Of a DNA stretch of 12,926 bases, positions 1-7,023 are shown in pieces. Each line of letters begins with the position of its first letter. Within the stretch, counting starts at the first letter, position 1. Below the pieces are notes generated by a model. The model worked only from the letters and a program-made list of their open reading frames with translations. It was not told the origin of the DNA and searched no databases. The translations under genes and the position numbers were made by a program. The stretch covers positions 1 to 12,926 of the forward strand of contig DPKX01000285.1 of the NCBI GenBank assembly GCA_003542295.1. Reading direction: 5' to 3'. The stretch comes from Candidatus Atribacter hydrocarboniphilus. GTDB lineage: Bacteria; Atribacterota; Atribacteria; Atribacterales; Atribacteraceae.

Positions 1-60
1 CTGAATGACGAAGCAGTACAAACTCATACCCCCCCTTACTGCCTTTTCTAAAGGGGAAAG
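1..60. repeat. Possible edge of an interspersed intergenic repeat
   Basis: The first bases read AATGACGAAGCAGTACAAAC, followed by a run of seven C (29-35) and then an AAGGGG block. The GACGAAGCA core resembles the end of the interspersed repeats of the type TCATTGCGAGGAACGAAGTGACGAAGCAATCT that occur between genes in many bacterial genomes. CCCCTT (32-37) can pair with AAGGGG (51-56), and CCTTT (42-46) can pair with AAAGG (50-54), so two hairpins compete. No convincing reading frame crosses it. The element is cut by the window edge, so its identity is only a guess from sequence resemblance. Confidence 0.25.
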
Positions 61-62
61 AT

Positions 63-146
63 TGGTTTCTGAATAGATATTTTCATCCTCATCTGGTGCC
101 ATACACGTGGCACGGGAGTCTATTCTATAAACCACTTGCTGGTTTA
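63..146. repeat. Nested inverted repeat / potential structured RNA or palindromic element
   Basis: TGGTTT (63-68) and GAATAGA (71-77) are matched in antiparallel order by TCTATTC (119-125) and AAACCA (129-134). This gives 13 paired positions with one small internal loop. Inside the arms a second perfect 6-bp hairpin, GTGCCA (96-101) with TGGCAC (108-113), has a 6-nt loop. The AAACCA arm can instead pair with the adjacent TGGTTTA (TAAACCA 128-134 with 140-146, 5-nt loop), so two folds are mutually exclusive. No T-run follows on either strand, so it is not a plain terminator. It could be a MITE-like palindrome, a structured RNA or a protein-binding site. Confidence 0.45.
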
Positions 147-191
147 AAAATCAAGCCTCTACAAAAAATAAAAATTACCTAGGCTCAATTT

Positions 192-217
192 ATAACTCCC
201 GAATAATAAAGAGTTAT
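192..217. repeat. Inverted repeat ATAACTC / GAGTTAT
   Basis: A perfect 7-bp inverted repeat (192-198 and 211-217) is separated by a 12-nt AT-rich spacer. It lies in the non-coding stretch downstream of the secreted-protein gene. It has no adjacent T-run on either strand, so its role as a terminator is doubtful. A weaker one, CTATAA/TTATAG (244-249 and 258-263), lies nearby. Confidence 0.3.
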
Positions 218-230
218 GCCATTTACCTGT

Positions 231-258
231 TTTACACTCTCATCTATAACCTTATAAT
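231..258 (+). promoter_or_regulatory. Sigma70-like promoter candidate pointing right
   Basis: TTTACA (231-236) and a perfect TATAAT (253-258) are separated by 16 nt, close to a vegetative promoter on the + strand. There is no sense gene downstream, so a transcript would run antisense into the 3' end of the secreted-protein gene. AT-rich sequence yields such matches by chance, so this is tentative. Confidence 0.25.
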
Positions 259-320
259 TATAGCAACGTTTGTGGAAATGAAATTTTATCGATACTCATT
301 CAATACCAACTTCATAAATT

Positions 321-345
321 CTAAAAAACCAGCAATAAACGCTGG
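321..345 (-). terminator. Intrinsic terminator overlapping the stop codon of the secreted-protein gene
   Basis: On the - strand, CCAGC (345-341), a 7-nt loop and GCTGG (333-329) are followed directly by six T and then AG. This short GC-rich hairpin plus T-tract has the form of a rho-independent terminator. It lies inside the last codons of the gene, and its final T with AG forms the TAG stop (323-321). The stem is only 5 bp, so strength is uncertain. It would end the four-gene operon. Confidence 0.45.
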
Positions 346-1853
346 ATAGCAAAGAAAGCACTTTCGTCTGGAGATTGCACTTCAATTCGCAATTGATTTT
401 CTCCTGGAATTAAAAATTGATCTAAGTGGAAAGATTGGAATTCAAAAGGAGATATCTGACCGCCAACAATGTTTCCCGAGAAAATTTTATTTTCATTGAG
501 ATGCACATGGATAATTGTACTTCCGCTTGATTTTCCCCAAATAAAGCAAGCTGCATTACTCCACCCTTCTGGAACTTGAAAATTTACATTCAAATACTCG
601 CCCGAACTCATGGCAAGAACCGCGGCAGAGTTTTGAGTGAAGCCCGAGATATTTTCTCCACGATAAATACTTTCCTCGAAGTTCGTTTCAGGCTTACCGC
701 TGGAAAAATCGATAAAATAGGTGCCTCGTCCAGATACTATCTCGATCCCTTCAACCGATCCAATTGAGTTATCCTCAGACTTAGCATAATTTATTGCTCC
801 CCTAAAGTTTACCTTTAATTCCACCGGTGTTTTTACCACTGAAGAAGGCGCCACCCAAAGATTAGTTGAGGTTCCATCAAATCCTGTCGTTGTCATTCTT
901 TTTTCCCATTGGCCAACATTAGAAGACCATATTAGGGTTTGTCCGGGTAGAGGATTTCCATCATTATCGGTTAACCGGGCTTGGAAACTCATGTTCTCAC
1001 CACTTACGACTAAAAAATCCTTTGGAGATAGAACCAAGATGCTCGATTTCTTTTCAGGTTGAACAACAACGGTTACGGTCCCCTCCATAGGGCTATAGGC
1101 AGTGTCGCCTTCATAAGTAGCTTGTATTTGGACCTGAGTTTCCTCAGAAACAAATGGAGCCATAAACCAAATGTCTGATTCTCCAGCAGTATTGGTGTAG
1201 GTCTGATAAGAATCCAAGCTTCCATGGCTGGTATACCACTGAACTCTTCGATTTACCAGAGGGTTATTGTTTTTATCCGTCATGACCATTCGAATTCTCA
1301 AGTTTCTTCCACTTAAAATTGATTCAGGAACGGGATGAAAACGAATAGCTCCCGACTCTTCTTTTCTCTTTTCAACAATCTGAATAGTACACCGGTTAAG
1401 ATAAACATTCTCACCAACAATCTCCCTCATTCGGGACGGATTATTCATAGCCTCGACTAAGATTCGATCGGGAATAATCCGTGGAGAAAGAAGAATGAGA
1501 AATCGTTCCATCCCTTCTGGTTCGGTAACTATACCTTGAATTCTTTTTTTTGTACCCGGCGAAACCGGTTCATTATTCTTTAAAATCCGCACCCTTTCAT
1601 CTTCGGTGTAATCTAATATGCTCACATAGCCGGTTTTCAATGCTTCATAAGCCAGAGAAATCGGATCACCAATGAAGTAGGTTGCTAAGTTACCCCTATC
1701 AGGAAGAATGGTTATAAATGGTGAAACTGGTAACATATCAAGATAGGTTTGTTCATTTAAGCTGACCTGAAATTCATACCCCTGAGCCAAAGCCGATTGA
1801 ACACCAAACACCAAAAAAAACAAAACCATCAGTAAAAAAGAAATCTTTTTCAT
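321..1853 (-). CDS. Secreted multidomain protein (DUF4384-like, two Ig-like domains, C-terminal beta-rich domain)
   Basis: This 510-residue protein has a clear signal peptide: MKK, a hydrophobic core (about 5-18) and an ALA-Q cleavage site near residue 23. Residues about 55-125 resemble DUF4384 (GDPISLAYEALKTGYVSILD, then a GTKKRIQG-like strand and EPEGMERF). Two bacterial Ig/invasin-like repeats follow at about 175-265 and 270-352. Each has a 'DxxxNPLxxxxxxW' segment (W206 and W309) and ends in a 'vappS/mapfvs' type strand. The C-terminal 130 residues look like a beta-sandwich, perhaps galactose-binding-like. There is no LPXTG motif, S-layer domain or C-terminal transmembrane anchor. The ATG lies 2 nt after the glgC stop, with GGAGG inside the glgC end, so it is the last gene of the glycogen operon. 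Function is unknown. A cell-surface or glycan-binding role is inference from location and domains. Confidence 0.8.
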   Translation of the reverse strand: MKKISFLLMVLFFLVFGVQSALAQGYEFQVSLNEQTYLDMLPVSPFITILPDRGNLATYFIGDPISLAYEALKTGYVSILDYTEDERVRILKNNEPVSPGTKKRIQGIVTEPEGMERFLILLSPRIIPDRILVEAMNNPSRMREIVGENVYLNRCTIQIVEKRKEESGAIRFHPVPESILSGRNLRIRMVMTDKNNNPLVNRRVQWYTSHGSLDSYQTYTNTAGESDIWFMAPFVSEETQVQIQATYEGDTAYSPMEGTVTVVVQPEKKSSILVLSPKDFLVVSGENMSFQARLTDNDGNPLPGQTLIWSSNVGQWEKRMTTTGFDGTSTNLWVAPSSVVKTPVELKVNFRGAINYAKSEDNSIGSVEGIEIVSGRGTYFIDFSSGKPETNFEESIYRGENISGFTQNSAAVLAMSSGEYLNVNFQVPEGWSNAACFIWGKSSGSTIIHVHLNENKIFSGNIVGGQISPFEFQSFHLDQFLIPGENQLRIEVQSPDESAFFAIQRLLLVF

Positions 1854-1855
1854 AA

Positions 1856-3136
1856 CTAAACCTCCATCGATGGTTTTTCAATTGTCTCGCCACTAGGAAC
1901 AATCAATGATGGGAAATCGTTCTCGCCCACATCCGCACCAATAATACAATTTTTTCCTATTTTGCATCCTGAGGGAATTCGAGAATTTTTTCCAATGATG
2001 GTTATTCCGCTCCACAAAACCTCAGGATACTTTTTGTTTCCATTCAATGCTTGACCCCCTCCAACCCGAGATCCTTCACCAATTATAACTCCTTTATCTA
2101 AAATCACTCTCTCCAATTGGGAGTTCTTTTCAATATAGCAATCATTCATTAAAATCGATCCCTCAATCCTTACTTCTTCGCTTACATATACCCCATTAAA
2201 AATGACTGATTGACTTACTTCCCCATTAATAATAGCTCCTTCGCCAATAATACAGTTTTCAACTTGAGCATCACGCCCAAATTTTACTGGAGGTCGATCA
2301 GCGACCGGAGTATAAATAGGCCAATTTATTTCCTTAAATTTCAAAGGACTTTCTTCTCCCAATAACTCCATGTTGGCTTCCCAATAAGAATCAATCGTGC
2401 CTACATCCTTCCAATAACCCGAAAAGGAATAGGTAAAAACTCTTTTATCTTGAATCATTCGAGGAATGATATCTCGTCCAAAATCAAAAGAAGTCCCTTC
2501 ACGCATAGCTTCCTTTTCCACTTCTTCTTCTAAAACCTCTCGATTAAAAACATAAATTCCCATGTTTACTAAATTACTTTGGGGATTTTCGGGTTTTTCA
2601 TCAAAACGAATGACTTCACCTTCTGTACCAACGGTAATAATACCAAAACGATGGGCTTCCTCAATCGGAACTTGGATGACCGCTAAAGTCAAATCAGCCT
2701 TTTTTTTCTTGTGAAACTCAATCATATGCCGGTAATTCATAGTATAAACATGGTCGCCAGAAAGAATGAGTACTAGCTCAGGGGCTCGATTTCGAATAAA
2801 ACGAAGACTTTGGTATATCGCATCAGCAGTTCCCCGATACCAATCGGTATCAGCATCACTGATAAAGGGTTGCAATAAAAAGACTCCACCATCGAGTCGA
2901 TCAAGGTCCCAATCTTTCCCAATCCGAATATGTTCATGAAGTGATCTTGGATTATATTGAGTTAAAACACCTACACAATATATACCCGAATTGACACAAT
3001 TGCTTAAGCAAAAATCGATGATACGGTATTTCCCTCCAAAAGGAACAGCTGGTTTTGCTCTTTTAGCCGAAAGAATACTCAACCGACGTCCTTCCCCACC
3101 GGCTAATATCATCGCAACCACTTCATTTTTAAACAC
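1856..3136 (-). CDS. glgC: Glucose-1-phosphate adenylyltransferase (ADP-glucose pyrophosphorylase)
   Basis: The enzyme makes ADP-glucose from glucose-1-phosphate and ATP, the committed step of bacterial glycogen synthesis in the cytosol. The 426 residues match the usual length (E. coli GlgC has 431). Visible motifs are the nucleotidyltransferase loop LAGGEGRRL (11-19), KPAVPFGGKYRIIDF (28-42), the catalytic aspartate in SGDH (126-129), and the sugar-phosphate-binding lysine in DEKPE (K181). VNMGIYVF (190-197) and SGYWKDVGTIDSYWEAN (239-255) follow. The C-terminal part (from about 280) has the hexapeptide rhythm of a left-handed beta-helix. Catalytic residues are kept, so it is GlgC rather than the inactive GlgD type. 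The start is GTG with GGGAGG six bases upstream, inside the end of the GH57 gene (2-nt gap). No glgA is in the window. Confidence 0.96.
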   Translation of the reverse strand: MFKNEVVAMILAGGEGRRLSILSAKRAKPAVPFGGKYRIIDFCLSNCVNSGIYCVGVLTQYNPRSLHEHIRIGKDWDLDRLDGGVFLLQPFISDADTDWYRGTADAIYQSLRFIRNRAPELVLILSGDHVYTMNYRHMIEFHKKKKADLTLAVIQVPIEEAHRFGIITVGTEGEVIRFDEKPENPQSNLVNMGIYVFNREVLEEEVEKEAMREGTSFDFGRDIIPRMIQDKRVFTYSFSGYWKDVGTIDSYWEANMELLGEESPLKFKEINWPIYTPVADRPPVKFGRDAQVENCIIGEGAIINGEVSQSVIFNGVYVSEEVRIEGSILMNDCYIEKNSQLERVILDKGVIIGEGSRVGGGQALNGNKKYPEVLWSGITIIGKNSRIPSGCKIGKNCIIGADVGENDFPSLIVPSGETIEKPSMEV

Positions 3137-3138
3137 TG

Positions 3139-4731
3139 CTATCCCTCCCCAGGATATTTCTCGCCAATTAAATCACATATTTTCTTCAATAGAGATAAAA
3201 ATTGCTTTCGAAATTCCTCTTTTTGTACTGAGGGATTATCTGGACCCAACCACCAAAACCAATCGCTTCCTTCTGCTTGATACAAAATATTATAAACTTC
3301 TTGCTTTCGTTCCCCATTCAACTCTTTTTCTTTTTCAGCCAGCAATTTTCGGACTAAGAAAAGCTGATCCCACGCCCAATTTTTTTCCTCATGACCAATC
3401 CAGGTATTAAAGGAACCATAAATCCAGGAACCAGGTGCCAAAGCATTGAGAGTGGGTTTTTGGCTGGAACGTGCTAAATGTTCCGAGGGAGTTGTTGTGA
3501 TTATCCTGGAATTTTGAGACAGGGCTTCATATAAGCCACTGAGAAATTCAAATCCATTATTATTATAATACTCCCAGGCGTTTTCCCCATCAAGAATGAT
3601 AGATATAACTGGATTAAAACTGTCAGGAAGTCGATCCGCAATTCTTTCTAAATTGGAAATCATATCCCCCACTGCTTCATTAAAAACAAGATGTTGATAG
3701 GCAAAACCAATCAAATCGGAAAGATGGCGGTCACGGAAAAAGATAGCTATATTATTTTTATCAGTGTGGAAATACCAAGGTTGATAGAGTTTTTCACCCT
3801 GATTTAAAAGACCATTTTGATCCCTCTCTATAGGCAACCTTAAGGTTTTAAATAATACTTCTTCATCGGTCGCTGTCCAGGAAAAACCATTTTGAGCGAA
3901 ACAACTCACCGCTGCGGCGCTTACTGAGCCCTCCGAAGGCCAAATCCCATGAATTTCTTTACCCCAAATTCTTTCCACATAATCTTTGGCTTTTTGAATT
4001 TGTGCCTGGGCATCATCCAAATATTGAAAACGATACTTGGGAAGTTGAGTTCCGGGCAATGATTTACTAGCAATCCAATTGTCGATCAATAGCGGAATAA
4101 TCGGGTGGTATAAAGGTGACGTAGAAATTTCAATCTGTCCTTTATCATTTAATTTTTTATACATGGGTATAATTTCAGCAATAATTTGTTGAGTAACTTG
4201 CTTAATGATAACCTTATCCTTTTCGGCAAATTCTTTCCCCCGTTTTATGAGTTCGCTCAAACCGGGATTCTCCTTGATGGTTATCGGATCAAACCAAAGA
4301 AGTTGATAGAGAATCTGGAGATCGAGCCAATCCTGCGCTGAGAAATGATGAATATTGTGTTTGGCTTTCTCTTTTAAGGTTTCATAGAAAGGGAAATGAC
4401 TGGTTTGGGTTTTTGAAGGGGCTAAGAAGAAATTAGCTAAAATGAAGTCTTTTTCTTTTTTACTGAGTTCTTTGGCTTCTTTCTCAAAGTGTTTCCATAC
4501 TAAATCAGTTTTTCCCTGTAAATAGAGATTTATTTGGCTTATAAGAGATGGAGTAAAGTTAAAAGTCATGTGCACCTGAGGAAACCTATCGGCTAATTTT
4601 GCCATAAAAAGATAATCTTTGGTCGCATGAGTCCTCACCCATGGAAGGGTAAAAATATCCTGGTTCAAATCGTAGTAATAGGGTTGATGCATATGCCAGA
4701 TGATGTTTAAATACATTTTTTCTGCCATCAT
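3139..4731 (-). CDS. Glycoside hydrolase family 57 (alpha-amylase/amylopullulanase-like)
   Basis: This 530-residue cytosolic enzyme has no signal peptide. The conserved GH57 regions appear in order: WHMHQPYY (12-19), GQIEISTSPLYHP (198-210), GIWPSEGSVS with the candidate nucleophile E267 (262-271), and ILDGENAWEYY with the candidate acid/base D381 (379-389). A last region near 437-454 reads GSWIYGSFNTWIGHEEKN. GH57 members hydrolyse or transfer alpha-glucan chains by a retaining mechanism. Known activities include amylase, amylopullulanase, 4-alpha-glucanotransferase and branching enzyme, and the sequence alone does not decide which. Position directly before glgC points to glycogen turnover or branching. 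The ATG at 4731 follows the previous stop by 6 nt, with a GAGGTG ribosome-binding site overlapping that stop. A second in-frame ATG follows immediately. Confidence 0.92.
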   Translation of the reverse strand: MMAEKMYLNIIWHMHQPYYYDLNQDIFTLPWVRTHATKDYLFMAKLADRFPQVHMTFNFTPSLISQINLYLQGKTDLVWKHFEKEAKELSKKEKDFILANFFLAPSKTQTSHFPFYETLKEKAKHNIHHFSAQDWLDLQILYQLLWFDPITIKENPGLSELIKRGKEFAEKDKVIIKQVTQQIIAEIIPMYKKLNDKGQIEISTSPLYHPIIPLLIDNWIASKSLPGTQLPKYRFQYLDDAQAQIQKAKDYVERIWGKEIHGIWPSEGSVSAAAVSCFAQNGFSWTATDEEVLFKTLRLPIERDQNGLLNQGEKLYQPWYFHTDKNNIAIFFRDRHLSDLIGFAYQHLVFNEAVGDMISNLERIADRLPDSFNPVISIILDGENAWEYYNNNGFEFLSGLYEALSQNSRIITTTPSEHLARSSQKPTLNALAPGSWIYGSFNTWIGHEEKNWAWDQLFLVRKLLAEKEKELNGERKQEVYNILYQAEGSDWFWWLGPDNPSVQKEEFRKQFLSLLKKICDLIGEKYPGEG

Positions 4732-4737
4732 TTCACC

Positions 4738-5235
4738 TCAAATTAAGGATACGATTTTTATTTCATTAATACATCCCTTATCGACTTCCATCCGAGCATA
4801 GGAAAGGTAGGGAGTAAAAATTTTATCAGTTGGACTTCCTGGATTCAAATACCAGATTCCATTTTCATTGGTTAATTCGGGTTGATGGGAATGACCAAAA
4901 ACTAAAACCTGTAAGTCATATCCCTCAAAAAGTGAACGAACATAAGACTTGACTTGGTTTGGGGCACCTCGGCCATGAGCGAGCCCAATTTTAACCCCAT
5001 CAACTTCAACCATGTCTTGATCGGGAAGAGCGGTTTGCAATTCATCCGAATCCATATTTCCCCGTACTGCCCGAATTGGAGTGAATTGAGCAATTTTTTC
5101 AAGAACCAAAGGTTTAACCATGTCCCCAGCATGAAGGACTAAATCAGCTTTTTTTATCTCTTCCCACAATCGCTGCGGAATATCTTTTGCTCTTTGTGGA
5201 ATATGAGTATCAGAAAGGACGATTATTCTTGTCAC
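4738..5235 (-). CDS. YfcE/MJ0936-family metallophosphoesterase
   Basis: A 165-residue single-domain calcineurin-like phosphodiesterase. Metal-binding residues are visible: SDTH (D9, H11), AGD (D38), RGNMD (N60), AHG (H87) and GHSH (H115, H117). The family hydrolyses small phosphodiesters, often Mn-dependent, but physiological substrates are mostly unknown. The start is GTG, the only reasonable choice because the first beta strand RIIVLSD begins three codons later. GGGAGTGAG lies upstream at a longer than usual distance. It is the first gene of the operon with the GH57 enzyme and glgC. Whether it acts on a sugar-phosphate diester in glycogen metabolism cannot be told from sequence. Confidence 0.9.
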   Translation of the reverse strand: MTRIIVLSDTHIPQRAKDIPQRLWEEIKKADLVLHAGDMVKPLVLEKIAQFTPIRAVRGNMDSDELQTALPDQDMVEVDGVKIGLAHGRGAPNQVKSYVRSLFEGYDLQVLVFGHSHQPELTNENGIWYLNPGSPTDKIFTPYLSYARMEVDKGCINEIKIVSLI

Positions 5236-5256
5236 TTTTTTGACTCACTCCCATTT

Positions 5257-5286
5257 ATAATATTTAAAACATTAAATTATCATCAA
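5257..5286 (-). promoter_or_regulatory. Promoter of the phosphoesterase-GH57-glgC operon
   Basis: On the - strand TTGATG (5286-5281) is followed after 18 nt by TATTAT (5262-5257), a fair sigma70-type pair. It lies about 20 nt upstream of the GTG start at 5235. The surrounding 142-nt gap to folD has no strong hairpin with T-run, so transcription from folD may partly read through. Confidence 0.5.
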
Positions 5287-5377
5287 AGATTTTTTCTCTT
5301 TTGAACCCGAACCTAATCCTACCTATAGTTAAACTTTATACATATTTTCAACAATATATTCGCTTTTTTGAATAAAA

Positions 5378-6241
5378 CTACCTTTGCAAGGTTCTTTCTG
5401 CCGATTTAACCGTATTGGCCATCAACATGGCAATTGTCATTGGTCCAACTCCACCTGGAACTGGGGTAATAAAAGAAGCTCTATCCGCAACGCTTTCAAA
5501 ATCAACATCGCCAACTAATTGATCTTCCACCTTATTGATTCCTACGTCAACGACCACGGCTCCCTCTTGGATTAATTCTCCAGTGATCATTTTTGGAGAA
5601 CCAGCAGCTGCAATTAAAATATCAGCCATTTGAGTATGTTGGGCAAGATTTTCAGTTCCAGTATGACAAATGGTTACGGTAGCGTTGGCTGCCTTGGCTT
5701 TTTGTACCAGCATCATAGATAACGGTTTCCCAACAATATTACTTCTTCCAACAATTACTACGTGTTTCCTCGAAATATCAATTTGGTATCGAGACAACAA
5801 CTCCTGAACACCCCAGGGAGTACAAGGTAAAAAAATAGGATCACCAATCATAAGACGACCTAAATTGTAAGGATGAAAACCATCAACATCTTTGAGTGGA
5901 TTAATGTGATAGAGAATCTTTTTTTCATCCAAATGTTTGGGAAGTGGCAACTGGACGAGAATACCATGGATAGCTGGATCATTATTTAATTCGTCAATGA
6001 GATGAAGGAGGTCATTTTGACTAATGGTTGAAGGGAGCTGGTGTTTCAAGGAATAAACTCCCAACTTTTCACAGGCTTTTTCTTTGTTTCTAACATACAC
6101 TTGGCTGGCGGGATCGTCTCCAACTAAAATAACCGCCAAACCTGGTTTCAAGTCTTGTTGAATCAAATTCTGGACACGTGGTTTTAATTCTTCCCGAATT
6201 TCTTGTGAAACCTTTTTTCCATCAATTAAAGTCGCTTTCAT
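5378..6241 (-). CDS. folD: Bifunctional methylenetetrahydrofolate dehydrogenase / methenyltetrahydrofolate cyclohydrolase
   Basis: FolD interconverts 5,10-methylene-, 5,10-methenyl- and 10-formyl-tetrahydrofolate in the cytosol, feeding purine and formyl-Met synthesis or acetogenic-type one-carbon flux. The 287 residues are full length. Visible signatures are YVRNKEKACEKLG (49-61) with the catalytic Y49 and K53, GILVQLPLPKH (93-103), DVDGFHP (118-124), PCTPWG (139-144), the Rossmann loop VGRSNIVGKPLSMML (164-178), and the C-terminal TPVPGGVGPMT. Its ATG overlaps the stop of the upstream PHP gene (ATGA), so the two are translationally coupled. It is the last gene of its operon. The next gene is 142 nt away. 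Confidence 0.97.
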   Translation of the reverse strand: MKATLIDGKKVSQEIREELKPRVQNLIQQDLKPGLAVILVGDDPASQVYVRNKEKACEKLGVYSLKHQLPSTISQNDLLHLIDELNNDPAIHGILVQLPLPKHLDEKKILYHINPLKDVDGFHPYNLGRLMIGDPIFLPCTPWGVQELLSRYQIDISRKHVVIVGRSNIVGKPLSMMLVQKAKAANATVTICHTGTENLAQHTQMADILIAAAGSPKMITGELIQEGAVVVDVGINKVEDQLVGDVDFESVADRASFITPVPGGVGPMTIAMLMANTVKSAERTLQR

Positions 6242-6972
6242 CGCACTCTACCCCTTATCTTAAGAAATGAATTCATAAAAGATTGAAACATTGCCGGAGA
6301 AGCATTGATAATATACTCCTTGGGGAAGTCGACACTTCCCAATAAATCTAAGGACAACTGATAATCACCAACTTCATCACAATAATGAGCATCACTGGTT
6401 ACTACTATATAGCCGCCCTGTTTTTTGATCTCTTGCGCAATCATTTTACAGTTTTCCAAGCTCCCCTTGCGGCTAACGCGAAAGGAACTATTATTAATTT
6501 CAATCACTTTATTGTATTCAATCGCCTTCTTCACTACCAATGGATAATCCACCGGATAACGGGGATTCCCCAAATGAGCGATAATATTGATATAGGGATT
6601 TTCCAAAGCTTTTAGTAAAATTGAGGTATAGTCGGAACGTATTTCTCCTCGATATACTTGAGGATGAAAAGAAATAATTCCATAATCAATTTTTTTTAAA
6701 CTTGGCCCGTCTAAATCTAATGTTGAATTTTCGTCCAAAATATCAATTTCAGCTCCAAAGAAAACTTCGATATTATCAATTTTTTTAGGGAAATGGCCTC
6801 GAGCTTCGAAATAGATTGGTTCAGGGCCACCGGGCATACTTGGTCCATGCTCAGCCAAACCAATATATTGTAAGTTTTTTTGTTGCGCAACCAGGGCTAT
6901 TTCCCGAACGGTACTAAAAGCATGTCCACTCGCTATAGAGTGAATGTGTAAATCGCCAATAATTTGATACAT
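6238..6972 (-). CDS. PHP-domain phosphatase, YcdX type
   Basis: The protein is 244 residues when started at the ATG at 6972, which matches YcdX (about 245). That ATG is preceded by AGGAGA at good spacing. The longer frame begins at a GTG (7020) with no ribosome-binding site. Metal ligands of the trinuclear PHP centre are visible: GDLHIHS (H9, H11), SGHAFS (H17), LAEHGP (H42), FGAEID (E75), SFHP (H103), AHLGNPRYPV, and SDAHY near the C-terminus. Family members are Zn/Mn phosphatases or phosphoesterases with poorly known substrates. Distinguishing it from a histidinol-phosphatase would need its substrate, but the motif pattern is YcdX-like. It overlaps folD by 4 nt. Confidence 0.88.
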   Translation of the reverse strand: MYQIIGDLHIHSIASGHAFSTVREIALVAQQKNLQYIGLAEHGPSMPGGPEPIYFEARGHFPKKIDNIEVFFGAEIDILDENSTLDLDGPSLKKIDYGIISFHPQVYRGEIRSDYTSILLKALENPYINIIAHLGNPRYPVDYPLVVKKAIEYNKVIEINNSSFRVSRKGSLENCKMIAQEIKKQGGYIVVTSDAHYCDEVGDYQLSLDLLGSVDFPKEYIINASPAMFQSFMNSFLKIRGRVR

Positions 6973-7023
6973 GGGATAGATCTCTCCTAAAGAAAATAAA
7001 CTGGTTTTTTTTGCCTTCACGAA

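Noticed and set aside
63-146. Riboswitch with terminator/antiterminator
   Set aside because: Alternative pairing exists, but no T-run follows either hairpin on either strand and no gene starts downstream in a suitable orientation within the window.
278-349. 23-codon + strand small frame after the promoter-like sequence at 231-258
   Set aside because: It has a weak ribosome-binding site and overlaps the end of the secreted-protein gene antisense. Nothing in the peptide supports coding.
2991-3410. 139-residue + strand frame opposite glgC and the GH57 gene
   Set aside because: It lies fully antisense to two well-supported genes, with low-complexity composition and no recognisable motif.
5236-5377. 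Terminator or RNA gene between folD and the phosphoesterase gene
   Set aside because: Only a 5-bp stem (TATTC/GAATA) without a T-run was found. The stretch holds a promoter candidate and otherwise AT-rich sequence.
6973-7020. GTG start at 7020 for the PHP phosphatase
   Set aside because: There is no ribosome-binding site. The ATG at 6972 has AGGAGA upstream and gives the YcdX length with the metal motif at the proper distance.
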